Shown: positions 25,394 through 34,577 of the stretch, piece by piece
Position numbering within the stretch: position 1 is the stretch's first letter
Layout of the letters: each line of letters begins with the position of its first letter
Assembly (NCBI GenBank): GCA_003640645.1
Contig: QGHH01000017.1
Coordinates: 1-64,000, forward strand
From: Fredinandcohnia aciditolerans
GTDB taxonomy: Bacteria; Bacillota; Bacilli; Bacillales; Bacillaceae_L
Length of the DNA stretch: 64,000 nucleotides
Direction: 5' to 3'
Translations under genes and position numbers: made by a program
The notes under the pieces: generated by a model
Told to the model about the DNA's origin: nothing
What the model saw: only the letters and a program-made list of their open reading frames with translations
Databases searched by the model: none

Positions 25394-26041
25394 ATGGATC
25401 AGCAAAAAATAATTGAAGCAACAACTATTTTTGTGAAAAATATTTTGCAACATGATAGCAGTGGTCATGATTGGTGGCATATAGAACGCGTCAGAAAAGC
25501 AGCATTGCAAATTGGTGAAGAAGAAAATGCCAATTTATTTGTCGTAGAAATGGCAGCATTATTACATGATGTGGCAGATGAGAAATTAAACAAATCAGAA
25601 GAGGAAGGCCTCATGAAAGTACGGAACTGGCTTTCTTCTATACAAATAACTGAGTCTGAACAAGAGGAAATCATTGAAATCATCTCAACAATGTCTTTTA
25701 AGGGTGGCAGTCGACCGCCAATGAAAACAATTGAAGGCAAGGTTGTTCAAGATGCTGATCGACTAGATGCGATTGGTGCAATTGGAATTGCAAGAACCAT
25801 TGCTTATACGGGGGCGCACGGTGATTTAATCTATGACCCAGAACTCCCTTTTCGTGAAAGCATGACAAAGGAAGAGTACCGAAACGGTAAATCCACAGCA
25901 GTCAATCATTTTTATGAAAAATTATTAAAATTAAAAGACACTCTTAATACACATGCAGCAAAAAAAGCAGCCAAGGAACGTCATGATTTCATGACTGCGT
26001 TTCTTGATCAATTTTATAAAGAATGGAATGGACAGTTATGA
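25394..26041 (+). CDS. ypgQ: HD-domain (pyro)phosphohydrolase, YpgQ type
   Basis: A 215-residue HD-superfamily hydrolase. Metal ligands appear as HDWWHI (about 25-30), LLHDVAD (about 58-64) and DADRLDAIG near 120. B. subtilis YpgQ, the likely orthologue by motif and synteny with ypgR, is a Mn-dependent nucleoside triphosphate pyrophosphohydrolase. The start is 25394 (MDQQKI), with GTGGAGG upstream, not the 25340 extension. Its TGA overlaps the ABC-F ATG (ATGA), so the two are coupled. Confidence 0.85.
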   Translation: MDQQKIIEATTIFVKNILQHDSSGHDWWHIERVRKAALQIGEEENANLFVVEMAALLHDVADEKLNKSEEEGLMKVRNWLSSIQITESEQEEIIEIISTMSFKGGSRPPMKTIEGKVVQDADRLDAIGAIGIARTIAYTGAHGDLIYDPELPFRESMTKEEYRNGKSTAVNHFYEKLLKLKDTLNTHAAKKAAKERHDFMTAFLDQFYKEWNGQL

Positions 26042-27924
26042 GGCTTTTAACGGTTGAGGGTTTAGCAAAAAGCTATGCTGAAAAAACATTATTCGAGGAT
26101 ATCTCCTTCAGCATTACAGATAATGAGCGAATCGGTATAATCGGTGTGAATGGAACCGGAAAATCGACGTTATTAAAAATCATTGCAGGTGTAGAAGAGG
26201 CGGACCGCGGTGAAATTACTCATTCTAAGGGATATACAATTAGCTATTTACCGCAACAACCTGAATTTAATCAAGGGAATACCGTTCTTGACCAAGTATT
26301 CCAAGGTAATACACCGCTCCTCCGACTATTAAAAGAATATGAGGAAGCGATGATTCAGATTGAAAAAGATTCGATGAACACGGTGAATCAAGAAAAATTA
26401 TATGACCTGCAACAAAAAATGGATGCTGCAAATGCGTGGGAGGCAAACTCCAATGCAAAAGCTGTTTTATCAAAGCTTGGAATTAGCGATTTTTCTCAGG
26501 ACGTGATGGAACTGTCTGGTGGCCAGAAGAAACGCGTGGCATTAGCCCAAAGCTTAATTGAAGTTCCGGACCTATTGATTTTGGATGAGCCAACCAACCA
26601 TTTAGATTACGATACGATTAAGTGGTTAGAAGACTATCTCGCAAAATACAACGGAGCACTACTGGTTGTCACGCATGATCGTTATTTCTTAGACCGTGTG
26701 ACGAACCGAATAATTGAACTTGATGAAGGAAGGCTATACACCTATACCGGAAACTATAGTAGTTTCTTAGAGGCAAAAGCGCTTCGGATGGAACAGGAAC
26801 AGGCTTCGGAACTAAAGCGTCAAAACCTATATAGACGTGAACTTGCTTGGATTCGTCGTGGTGCTAAAGCGAGAACAACAAAGCAAAAAGCACGGATTCA
26901 GCGTTTTGAGGAAATAGAAAATGCAAAAAAGACGATAAATACGGATTCGCTTGATATTTCAGTTGGTGGTAGCCGACTAGGTAAAAAAGTGATTGAATTG
27001 AAAAATGTTTCAAAGAGTTTTGGTGACACGAAGATTTTAGAGGATGTCAATTTACTTGTAAAACCGGGTGATCGAATCGGAATTGTTGGACGTAATGGTA
27101 GCGGAAAGTCTACATTATTAAATATCATTGCAGGTCAAGTTCCTGTAGATACGGGAGAAATCGAAGTTGGACAAACAGTTAAACTGAGTTATTATACTCA
27201 GGAAAGCATGGATATGGACCTCAACAAACGAATGATTGAGTATATAAAAGAAACAGCTGAAATGATTCATACCCTTGATGGTAAATTGATATCAGCAGCG
27301 CAAATGCTGGAACGGTTTTTATTCCCAATGCATACCCATGGTACACCGATTCGCAAGCTTTCTGGCGGGGAACGAAGACGTTTGTATTTATTGAAAATTA
27401 TCATGGGAGAGCCAAATGTGTTGTTACTGGATGAGCCTACGAATGATTTGGATACTCATACGTTAACAGTATTAGAGGATTATTTAGAGGACTTCCCAGG
27501 TGTTGTAATTACTGTCTCTCATGACCGATACTTCTTAGATAAAGTGACAGACCAACTGTTAATTTTTGAAGAAGGGCACAAAATTTCAACGTATTTTGGA
27601 GATTACTCAGATTACCTTGAGAAAAATTCAGTTGAGGCTGCGATGACGATACAAAAAGAAAAAATCGAAAAAACACCTGCTCAAGAGGCACCGAAACCAA
27701 AGAAGAAGAAGCTTTCCTACAAGGATCAGCTTGAATGGGATGAAATTGAAGGGAAAATTGAGTCCCAAGAGGAGAAGGTTGCAGATCTTGTTAAAGAAAT
27801 TGAAGCAGCGGGAAGTGATTACCAAAAAGCACAGCAGGCAATGGATGATCATGCAAAGGAATCAGAAGTACTGGATCACTTACTTGAAAGATGGGCAGAA
27901 CTATCTGAACTTGTCAATGACTAA
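26038..27924 (+). CDS. yfmR: ABC-F translation factor (Uup/YfmR type)
   Basis: A 628-residue soluble ABC-F ATPase with two ABC domains. Domain 1: Walker A GVNGTGKST, signature LSGGQKKR, Walker B LILDEPTNHLD. Domain 2: GRNGSGKST, LSGGERRR, LLLDEPTNDLD. The linker between them carries RRGAKARTTKQKAR, and the C terminus is a Lys-rich coiled coil as in Uup and YfmR. Such factors act on the ribosome to relieve stalling. The ATG at 26038 overlaps the stop of ypgQ. The Uup/YfmR subgroup is inferred from the C-terminal tail; the gene name is tentative. Confidence 0.88.
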   Translation: MRLLTVEGLAKSYAEKTLFEDISFSITDNERIGIIGVNGTGKSTLLKIIAGVEEADRGEITHSKGYTISYLPQQPEFNQGNTVLDQVFQGNTPLLRLLKEYEEAMIQIEKDSMNTVNQEKLYDLQQKMDAANAWEANSNAKAVLSKLGISDFSQDVMELSGGQKKRVALAQSLIEVPDLLILDEPTNHLDYDTIKWLEDYLAKYNGALLVVTHDRYFLDRVTNRIIELDEGRLYTYTGNYSSFLEAKALRMEQEQASELKRQNLYRRELAWIRRGAKARTTKQKARIQRFEEIENAKKTINTDSLDISVGGSRLGKKVIELKNVSKSFGDTKILEDVNLLVKPGDRIGIVGRNGSGKSTLLNIIAGQVPVDTGEIEVGQTVKLSYYTQESMDMDLNKRMIEYIKETAEMIHTLDGKLISAAQMLERFLFPMHTHGTPIRKLSGGERRRLYLLKIIMGEPNVLLLDEPTNDLDTHTLTVLEDYLEDFPGVVITVSHDRYFLDKVTDQLLIFEEGHKISTYFGDYSDYLEKNSVEAAMTIQKEKIEKTPAQEAPKPKKKKLSYKDQLEWDEIEGKIESQEEKVADLVKEIEAAGSDYQKAQQAMDDHAKESEVLDHLLERWAELSELVND

Positions 27925-27974
27925 GAAGAGAGGCTCGGCATCATATATGGTTTTAAAATATAATCTTTTTTGAT

Positions 27975-28455
27975 TTTGAAATCCAAATTATCTTTTTTGG
28001 GTTTTGTGAATGACTTTATACTGCAAATTTAAATAAAAGCATCCGCATTCCTTTTTTGCGTATGCTTTTATTCCTTTTTGATTTAAAAATAATACGAAAA
28101 TGGTTAATTTTTACATTCTATAATGAGTTTGAAGCGATTTATTCCATTTATTGGGCTTTGCGAATGCCTTTATACTGTCAGTTTAGCTAAAAGCATCCGC
28201 ATTCCTTATTTTCGTATGCTTTTATCACATTTTGACTTGAAAACGATACGTAAATGGATATTTATTACACCTTTCATCGCGTTTAAAACGATTTCTACCA
28301 TTTATTGGATCTTTCGTATACCTTTATACTGCAAATTTAGATAATAGCATCCGCATACCTTTTTTTCGTATGCTTTTATCACATTTTGACTTGAAAATGA
28401 CACGCAATTGGATATTTATTACACTTATTAATCCCCGTTTGAAACGGTTCCTGTT
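27975..28455. repeat. Three tandem ~154-bp repeats, each with a hairpin
   Basis: The string AAAAGCATCCGCA(T/T)CC recurs at 28035, 28189 and (as AATAGCATCCGCATACC) 28343, exactly 154 bases apart each time. Each unit has CTTTATACTG before it and GTATGCTTTTAT then TTTTGACTTGAAAA after it. AAAAGCATcCGCA pairs with tGCGtATGCTTTT or a variant, making a terminator-like stem in each unit. Units 2 and 3 are most alike. No frame is shared across copies. The array fills the 580-base gap between the ABC-F and NlpC/P60 genes. Confidence 0.85.
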
Positions 28456-28505
28456 CGCCGGAAGCTACAGCTTTTTCAGCTGGGGGTTAACCCCAATTAA
28501 AACAA

Positions 28506-29540
28506 TTATAATCTTTTCGCACCTAAATAGCGCGATTGCCAGTAATTAATAGTCATTTCATCAATACTTACACCATCGGTGGAATCGGCATGGATAAATT
28601 TATTGTCGCCAAGATAAATACCAGCATGTGATGGACCTGGTTTATAGGTTTGGAAAAAGACTAAGTCCCCAACACTTGGTACCGACACACTCGTACCTTG
28701 ATTCCATATTTCAGGAACTGTTCGTGGGATGTTAACTCCTTTTTGCGCAAACACATATTGTAAAAAACCACTACAATCAAATCCACTTGGTGAAGTTCCA
28801 CCCCAGACATAAGGAACCCCCATGTAATTCATTGCAATCGATATCACACTGCCATCAACAGGTGGAGTTTCGATCGGTTCAACTGTGCTTTCAACTGTTT
28901 CGGTAGTTGAATTTGTCTGTGTCCGAGCGGTAACCACAGTTACTTTTTTTATTGTTAGCCCTCTGACATTTTTGTTTTTCATAATGTGATCAATTGTTTC
29001 GTCCGTGGCAAGCCCATTTTCTTCTAGGTTGAATTTCTTTTGATAGGCCTTCACACTTGCCTCTGTGACGGATTCAAACTTCCCATCTATTAAACCGCTA
29101 TAATAGTTTAATTTGTTTAATTTGGATTGTAGCTGTTTAACCTCTGGTCCCTCGTCCCCGACAGAGTAGAAGGGGGGCTTTGGCTGTATGATGACTTCAT
29201 TTAATTTCTCTAATGTTGTTTCACCAGCAATTCCGTCAACCTTTAAATCATATAATTCTTGGAATCTCTTTACAGCTTCCTGAGTAGTTTCTCCATAGTG
29301 ACCATCGATTGTTTCATAATAAAAATTTAATTTATGTAATTCGAATTGAAGAAAACGGACTGGATATCCGGTATGACCATAGCGTAATTCCTGATTTGTA
29401 TCGAATTGATAGTTTTTATCTAGTAATGGATCCAAATTCTGCTTTTCCGTTGCATCAGCTGCGAGTGGGGCGCCGAAGAAAAATCCAGCAGCTAGAGATG
29501 TCACTACAATGGCTTCGCGTGTTCCATAGCTTTTTTTCAT
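28506..29540 (-). CDS. Secreted NlpC/P60 peptidoglycan endopeptidase with two peptidoglycan-binding domains
   Basis: A 344-residue exported cell-wall hydrolase. A signal peptide (1-30, MKKSYGTREA... ending APLAADA) precedes two PG_binding_1 repeats (GHTGYPVRFLQ and GDEGPEVKQLQ), a Thr/Glu-rich linker (about 215-245) and a C-terminal NlpC/P60 domain. That domain has catalytic Cys in FDCSGF (about 257) and His in SHAGIYLG (about 303). It should cut gamma-D-Glu to diamino-acid bonds in the wall. The start is 29540, with AAGGAGG upstream; the longer frame to 29663 is untranslated leader. Confidence 0.92.
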   Translation of the reverse strand: MKKSYGTREAIVVTSLAAGFFFGAPLAADATEKQNLDPLLDKNYQFDTNQELRYGHTGYPVRFLQFELHKLNFYYETIDGHYGETTQEAVKRFQELYDLKVDGIAGETTLEKLNEVIIQPKPPFYSVGDEGPEVKQLQSKLNKLNYYSGLIDGKFESVTEASVKAYQKKFNLEENGLATDETIDHIMKNKNVRGLTIKKVTVVTARTQTNSTTETVESTVEPIETPPVDGSVISIAMNYMGVPYVWGGTSPSGFDCSGFLQYVFAQKGVNIPRTVPEIWNQGTSVSVPSVGDLVFFQTYKPGPSHAGIYLGDNKFIHADSTDGVSIDEMTINYWQSRYLGAKRL

Positions 29541-29878
29541 AGAAGACCTCCTTGGTGTTTGCGAAAGCAAAATAGTATAGTTTTCGAAAGTTTGTTGTAG
29601 AGAAAGGCTATGGATTTGAGTTGAGTACGATAACTCACTTAATAAATGTATTACTTTTTCCAATCCTTAGTACAACAAAAGCGAAAACAACTCTTAATGA
29701 ACACACATTTATGATATTGATTCAAATAAGTCATTATGACATAAGTTCGGATAATTAGTACTAAAGCGCTAAAATAAGACAAGGACTAATCGGTAGTATA
29801 AGTTCTCACAATGGATATATGGTTATTTCGTGTGCTACAATTACGATAGTATACTCAGTAGGAGAAGGAGCGGTAGAT

Positions 29879-31003
29879 GTGAAAATTAAATCAATTGAAC
29901 CAACACCTAGTCCGAATACAATGAAAATCATTTTAGACGAGGAACTACCAAAGGGGAAAAGCAATAATTATAAGAAAGAAAATATAGATCAAGCACCACC
30001 ACTTATTAAAGAAATATTGGCAATAGAGGGTATTAAAGGAGTCTATCATGTAGCAGATTTCCTAGCGGTTGAACGAAATGCTAAGTATGACTGGCAGGAG
30101 CTGCTGCCAAAGGTTCGAAAGGTTTTTGGGGAAGTTGTCGCAGAAGGCGAAAACGAAGCTCCAAAGCTGGATGAGCATTTTGGAGAAGTAAAGGTTTTTG
30201 TTCAAATGTACAAAGGTCTTCCGATGCAGGTTAAGCTGCATGACGGTGAACAGGAATTCCGATTTGGATTACCTGATGTTTTTCGGGAAGCATTGCTGCG
30301 TGCACAAGAGGTTTCAGGTAATGTTGTGTTAGAAAGAGAATGGAAGGAACAAGGTGTTCGATATGGCAATCATGAAGAAATAGGGAAAGAGGTTGTCGAT
30401 GAGCTAGCTGCTGCATATCCCAAAGATAGACTTGACCGCATTGTTAAACAGATTTCAGAGCAAACTTCTGCTCCAACTGTCCAAAAAAGACAATCCTATA
30501 AAGTTACTTTGGAGATGTTGGAAGATCCTGAATGGACAAAACGCTATGCAAGCCTTGAACAAATGGATCCAGAAGAGGGGGATATTCCTGTTCTTGCGAA
30601 AGCATTGAAAGATGAAAAACCGTCTATTCGTCGTTTAGCAACTGTGTATTTAGGGATGATTGAAAAGCCGTCAGTGTTACCTTATTTGTATGAGGCTTTA
30701 AAGGATAAGTCGGTTACTGTTAGAAGAACAGCAGGTGATTGTTTATCAGATATCGGTGACCCTGCTGCAATGGAAGCAATGTGTGAGGCATTGAAGGATC
30801 CGAGTAAGCTTGTAAGATGGCGCGCAGCAATGTTTTTATTCGAGGTTGGAGACGATTCTGCATTAGATGCTCTAAAAGCCGCTGAAAATGACCCGGAATT
30901 CGAAGTGAAAATGCAAATCAAATTAGCCATCGAACGAATCGAGGGTGGAGAAGAAGCAAAAGGTTCAGTATGGAAGCAAATGACCGAAAGCCGAAATAAC
31001 TAA
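29879..31003 (+). CDS. ypgR: YpgR-like protein: NifU-like N-terminal domain plus HEAT repeats
   Basis: A 374-residue soluble protein. Residues 1-90 resemble the Nfu/NifU N-terminal domain (PTPSPNTMKI). The C-terminal ~160 residues are HEAT-like repeats (DEKPSIRRLA, DKSVTVRRTA, DPSKLVRWRA, DPEFEVKMQI). This matches the YpgR / conserved virulence factor C family. The GTG start at 29879 fits AGGAGAAGGAG at 29860-29870; the longer frame is leader. brxA follows, as in B. subtilis. The exact role is unknown; scaffold or Fe-S related functions have been suggested for the N domain. Confidence 0.87.
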   Translation: MKIKSIEPTPSPNTMKIILDEELPKGKSNNYKKENIDQAPPLIKEILAIEGIKGVYHVADFLAVERNAKYDWQELLPKVRKVFGEVVAEGENEAPKLDEHFGEVKVFVQMYKGLPMQVKLHDGEQEFRFGLPDVFREALLRAQEVSGNVVLEREWKEQGVRYGNHEEIGKEVVDELAAAYPKDRLDRIVKQISEQTSAPTVQKRQSYKVTLEMLEDPEWTKRYASLEQMDPEEGDIPVLAKALKDEKPSIRRLATVYLGMIEKPSVLPYLYEALKDKSVTVRRTAGDCLSDIGDPAAMEAMCEALKDPSKLVRWRAAMFLFEVGDDSALDALKAAENDPEFEVKMQIKLAIERIEGGEEAKGSVWKQMTESRNN

Positions 31004-31157
31004 TTGGGTTTCATCTGCGTTTTATTAAACATTGTGGGGGTTAACTCTAGAATATAAAAAACATTGATATTGATTGGATGTTTGAAAATTGATTTTGCTT
31101 GGTCATCTATAGTATGCTAAGTTTATCGAATTTGAATTGGAATTGGGAGGGATTTAT

Positions 31158-31592
31158 TTGTCAATGGCATATGATGAATATATGAAGCAAATTGTGAAGC
31201 CGATGCGCCAAGAACTTGTTGTTGCTGGATTTGAAGAGCTTCAAACAGAAGAAGAAGTAGAAAACTTCATGGAAAAAACAGAAGGTACTACATTAGTTGT
31301 AGTAAATTCTGTATGTGGTTGTGCTGCTGGACTTGCAAGACCTGCAGTTACTCAAGCAGTTCTTAATAACGAGAAGAAACCAGACCATCTTGTAACTGTT
31401 TTTGCAGGTCAAGATAAAGACGCAACAGCAAAGATGAGAGAGTATTTTGAAGGCATCGAGCCATCATCTCCATCTATGGCTTTATTAAAGGGCAAGGAAG
31501 TAGTTCACTTCATTCCAAGACATGAAATTGAATCAAATTCAATGGAAGCAATCATGGAAAACATAACTTCCGCATTAAATAAGCATTGCTAA
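31158..31592 (+). CDS. brxA: Bacilliredoxin BrxA (YphP)
   Basis: A 144-residue thioredoxin-fold protein that removes bacillithiol from S-bacillithiolated proteins. The active site Cys53-Gly-Cys55 (VCGCAAG) is the bacilliredoxin signature. The TTG start gives MSMAYDEY, the same opening and length as B. subtilis YphP, with GGGAGG seven bases upstream; the earlier ATG at 31137 contains the ribosome site in its frame. It implies the host uses bacillithiol as its thiol. A strong terminator follows. Confidence 0.95.
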   Translation: MSMAYDEYMKQIVKPMRQELVVAGFEELQTEEEVENFMEKTEGTTLVVVNSVCGCAAGLARPAVTQAVLNNEKKPDHLVTVFAGQDKDATAKMREYFEGIEPSSPSMALLKGKEVVHFIPRHEIESNSMEAIMENITSALNKHC

Positions 31593-31603
31593 AATAGAAG
31601 TTC

Positions 31604-31633
31604 AAAAAGGATGTCACTGCGACATCCTTTTTT
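31604..31633 (+). terminator. Terminator after brxA
   Basis: AAAAAGGATGTC / GACATCCTTTTT arms, perfect, with a five-base loop. Confidence 0.88.
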
Positions 31634-31651
31634 GTTCAAATAGGTGATTAT

Positions 31652-32425
31652 ATGGTTGTAACGACAGCAGGAAGAACAAATGATGAGATGGTTGAGTTGG
31701 CGAAAAAAACTGCATTGGAACTCAATGTTCCTTTTATCGAGCGGAAAAAGCGTTCTATCGCAAAGATACAAGAACAAACCAACGAAGATGTTCTTGTTGT
31801 GGGAAAAAATAGAATTGAAATCTATCCTTCTCATGGTAATGAGCCACTATTCTTCCATCCGAACTCTGCTATGTTTCGCATGAAAAGAATCATGAAGGGG
31901 GAGCATGATCCCTTTATTCAAGCATCAGAACTTACCCAAGGTAACTCAATTTTAGATTGTACCTTAGGCTTGGGGTCGGATAGCATTGTAGCAAGTTTCG
32001 TTGTGGGTGAAACAGGAAAAGTAGCTTCCCTAGAGGGAAACAAGTATTTGTATTATCTTTTAAAGGGAGGGTTAAAGAGCTGGGATACCGGATATACGAT
32101 AATGAACGAAGCAATGGCTCGAATTGATGTGAGGCATGATACATATGAAAGCTTTTTAACTAGCTGTCCCCCGAATAGCTTTGATATTGTGTATTTTGAC
32201 CCAATGTTTGAGGAGACAATTGATGAATCAGAAGGGATAAGGGGTCTCCGTAATTTCGCAATTTACTCCACAATAAGTCCTGAAGCGATTGAAGCAGCAA
32301 AGCGAGTTGCGAAGAAAAAAGTAGTACTAAAAGATCATTGGAAAAGTGAACAATTTGAAAAGTACGGTTTTACCGTTTATAAACGAAAAACTGCAAAGTT
32401 CCATTTCGGAGTGATTGAGGTTTAA
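31652..32425 (+). CDS. ypiP: YpiP-like SAM-dependent methyltransferase
   Basis: A 257-residue protein with a class I methyltransferase domain in its C-terminal half: motif I DCTLGLGSD (about 107-115), acidic LEGN, and catalytic-type DPMF (about 187). The DPMF motif and layout recall RsmJ, which methylates 16S rRNA, but the N-terminal ~90 residues differ. It is the syntenic B. subtilis ypiP. The ATG at 31652 has AGGTGATT upstream. The substrate is unproven; a nucleic acid is plausible. Confidence 0.8.
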   Translation: MVVTTAGRTNDEMVELAKKTALELNVPFIERKKRSIAKIQEQTNEDVLVVGKNRIEIYPSHGNEPLFFHPNSAMFRMKRIMKGEHDPFIQASELTQGNSILDCTLGLGSDSIVASFVVGETGKVASLEGNKYLYYLLKGGLKSWDTGYTIMNEAMARIDVRHDTYESFLTSCPPNSFDIVYFDPMFEETIDESEGIRGLRNFAIYSTISPEAIEAAKRVAKKKVVLKDHWKSEQFEKYGFTVYKRKTAKFHFGVIEV

Positions 32426-32501
32426 GAGGGATTACTGCCGGTTAATGCAGGATATTTTGCCACATCTTTGGATACTTTAATTAACGTACGGAGGTGATGA
32501 C

Positions 32502-32636
32502 ATGGCAAAACGTAAGAAAGATCCTTCAACAATCGGATTAGGCTCCGCAGATGTGGAGGGACAAGGTACTACCAATCAAGAAACTGGACGAATGGAAATG
32601 GATTCGTCTAGACGCAAGAAAAAGAAAAAAATGTAA
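32502..32636 (+). CDS. YuzL-like small basic protein
   Basis: A 44-residue Lys/Arg-rich protein starting MAKRKKDPSTIGLGSADVEG, with a very strong ribosome site (GGAGGTGA). It resembles the YuzL family of tiny Bacillus proteins in the MxxxKKDPS...G..SAxVxGxG pattern. The function is unknown; composition suggests nucleic-acid binding or a spore role. A terminator follows 37 bases after the stop. Confidence 0.65.
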   Translation: MAKRKKDPSTIGLGSADVEGQGTTNQETGRMEMDSSRRKKKKKM

Positions 32637-32673
32637 CTAAAAAGTTGTATTACATATTCGTACAAAAATAAAG

Positions 32674-32693
32674 CCCGCTTAAAAAGCGGGTTT
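32674..32693. terminator. Bidirectional terminator
   Basis: CCCGCTT / AAGCGGG arms with a three-base loop between two convergent small genes. T-rich tails are seen on both sides. Confidence 0.7.
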
Positions 32694-32695
32694 CA

Positions 32696-32767
32696 CTATT
32701 CAGTCACACAACAAGTTATAAAATAAAGTAATGTAACAACACATGCAATACCAAAAATCCAATCCAT
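32696..32767 (-). CDS. Candidate 23-residue membrane peptide
   Basis: A minus-strand ATG frame (MDWIFGIACVVTLLYF..., ending CCVTE) that is essentially one hydrophobic helix with two adjacent Cys. AAAGGTGG lies about ten bases upstream and a bidirectional terminator lies directly after the stop. This is a complete mini-gene layout. No homologue is recognised; the length makes chance occurrence possible. Confidence 0.45.
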   Translation of the reverse strand: MDWIFGIACVVTLLYFITCCVTE

Positions 32768-33007
32768 TTTAGCGAATCCACCTTTCAAATATGTATAGTA
32801 TCCCTATTTTATCAAATATTGAGGATTTTATGAACTTTAATTTTACGAAGGATGTATTTCATGTCCTTATAATGTGGAGGTTTTGATGATTTTCCATGAT
32901 GGGCATTTATCCTTATTTTTTTATGTTTTCTTAATTTCATAGTAAAAATTTTTGCTAGATTGTGTTAAAATGACGATAAGGGTAAATGTTGAAGGGGCGT
33001 TTTCGTT

Positions 33008-33601
33008 ATGAAAAAATGGTTACGAAAAGCATTAGTCGTCTCATTTTCCATTTTAACGCTTGGTTTGGTAACGCCACCACCGGCTCTCACTATGCAGCAG
33101 GCGGATGCCGATAAGCCAAGTAAGTTAAATTCGATTAATGACCAAAATGCTGAGTCGAAGCTATATTCCAATTTTGAATCTGATTATGGATATGACAGTA
33201 AAAACTTTGTTACATATGCGATGTCACAGGCTGAAACAAAATCCTTCGAGAAATTTGGGAGTAGAATAGGGCCTGTTATTGAAGATGAATTCCGTAGTGC
33301 AATCTTGCCGAAAATTGAAAGTGTAATTGAATTATTAGCTGAGCAATATCCAAGTGAAGAACTTGGACATCTTGAAATTTCAGAGCAACCGTCTGGTGGA
33401 AATGGGGAAAAGATTTTCCATATTTTCGATAAAACGTCTGGGAATGATATTATCCGTTTTCATGTAAGAAAGGATCATCCACCACAGGATGGCTATTGGT
33501 TTAACTTCCACTACCATACACATCATGATGGATTCCAAACACATCATACATTAGGTGAAATTTATTGGGATAAAAATACTCCGCCAAAATGGCTTAGTTA
33601 A
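33008..33601 (+). CDS. ypjP: YpjP-like exported protein
   Basis: A 197-residue protein with an N-terminal signal or anchor (about 1-26) and a His-rich C terminus (FNFHYHTHHDGFQTHH). It matches the YpjP family, found upstream of thy-dfrA in B. subtilis as here. The His cluster suggests metal binding, but the role is unknown. The ribosome site GAAGGGG precedes the ATG. It is followed by a terminator. Confidence 0.8.
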   Translation: MKKWLRKALVVSFSILTLGLVTPPPALTMQQADADKPSKLNSINDQNAESKLYSNFESDYGYDSKNFVTYAMSQAETKSFEKFGSRIGPVIEDEFRSAILPKIESVIELLAEQYPSEELGHLEISEQPSGGNGEKIFHIFDKTSGNDIIRFHVRKDHPPQDGYWFNFHYHTHHDGFQTHHTLGEIYWDKNTPPKWLS

Positions 33602-33611
33602 TAAAAGAGGA

Positions 33612-33658
33612 AAAGCAATCCAGAAGTCGATTATTGGCTCCTTTGGATTGCTTTTTTT
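33612..33658 (+). terminator. Terminator after ypjP
   Basis: AAAGCAATCCA and TTTGGATTGCTTT pair across a longer loop, then a T run. Confidence 0.7.
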
Positions 33659-33802
33659 GTCCGTATTTTCCTTCTTGAAGAACTTACCACTCCTAGTCTA
33701 GCAGACTCATATTTCTGAATATGGTATACTATTATTACCATTTTAAAAGAAGAGTGCGCTTTAGCATCACGATTTTATTCATAGATTAAGGAGAGCATTC
33801 TT

Positions 33803-34519
33803 ATGCAAAAAACGTTTATTCTTACGCTTCTATTTGTCCTGGTAGGTTTTACCTATCATCCTGGTGAAGCGTCTCCTCATGGGGTTCCACTAAAAGACTA
33901 TCAATCTCTCACACTATATACTGAAACATCGAATCTTAATAACTACGAAAAATTAAAAAACATCATAGTATTACCTGAAACTAGATTTAATGAGTCTGCC
34001 GCAGCAAAAATGATTGAGCGTGTAAACCATATTGATGAACTTATCTTGCAAGGACTGGTTGACAATGGTGTAGTGCTGAAGCTGTTTACAGGTAATTTAA
34101 CGGAGGAGCCTACAGCTGCCTATTTAAAAGGAGAAAAGCCGCGTGGCTATAGTGAAAATGGACCGACTTGGGACGATGTTCCGGGAATTGGTGGCTCTGA
34201 AGTTGTACTAGCCAAAATCGGATCTAGTGAAAAGGGAAATGGCCATGGTTCTATTAATTTAGAGTTGCATGAATTGGCCCATTCGATTGATAATTTTGTA
34301 TTTGGTACAATCAGCAATGATCCCTATTTTTTAACCATTTTGCAAAAGGAAGTGAATCAATTATTCCCGAATCGTTCCTATTTTAGTGATTATCCTGAAG
34401 AATATTTCGCAGAAAGCTTTGCAATGTATTATCTGTCGGATCAGACAAGAGAAGAATTAAAACTTGCAGCGCCAATGACACACCAGCTTTTTAGTGAATT
34501 AAGCAAAACTCAGCAATGA
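33803..34519 (+). CDS. Secreted anthrax-lethal-factor/PPEP-like zinc metalloprotease
   Basis: A 238-residue exported protein. A signal peptide (1-~24, ending GEASP) is followed by a domain with zinc motif HELAH (about 154-158) inside LELHELAHSID, and a downstream Tyr/Glu motif YPEEYFAESFAMYY (about 196-209) supplying the third ligand. This HExxH plus E(Y/F)FAExF arrangement is that of the ATLF/Pro-Pro endopeptidase (PPEP) family. A promoter and an AAGGAG ribosome site precede it. It stands alone between ypjP and thyA. It probably cuts a surface protein, but the target is unknown. Confidence 0.78.
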   Translation: MQKTFILTLLFVLVGFTYHPGEASPHGVPLKDYQSLTLYTETSNLNNYEKLKNIIVLPETRFNESAAAKMIERVNHIDELILQGLVDNGVVLKLFTGNLTEEPTAAYLKGEKPRGYSENGPTWDDVPGIGGSEVVLAKIGSSEKGNGHGSINLELHELAHSIDNFVFGTISNDPYFLTILQKEVNQLFPNRSYFSDYPEEYFAESFAMYYLSDQTREELKLAAPMTHQLFSELSKTQQ

Positions 34520-34577
34520 ATTCGAATGCTATTTGTAGTAATATAGTAGAATGAAGTTCATGCAAGGAGTGAATCTA

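Noticed and set aside
27731-27973. 80-residue ORF overlapping the end of the ABC-F gene
   Set aside because: Lys-rich shadow frame of the coiled-coil coding region.
28123-28344. 73-residue ORF in the 154-bp repeat array
   Set aside because: Frame is not kept between repeat units; it arises from the repeats.
27975-28455. CRISPR array
   Set aside because: Units are 154 bp with similarity throughout, not short repeats with unique spacers; no cas genes.
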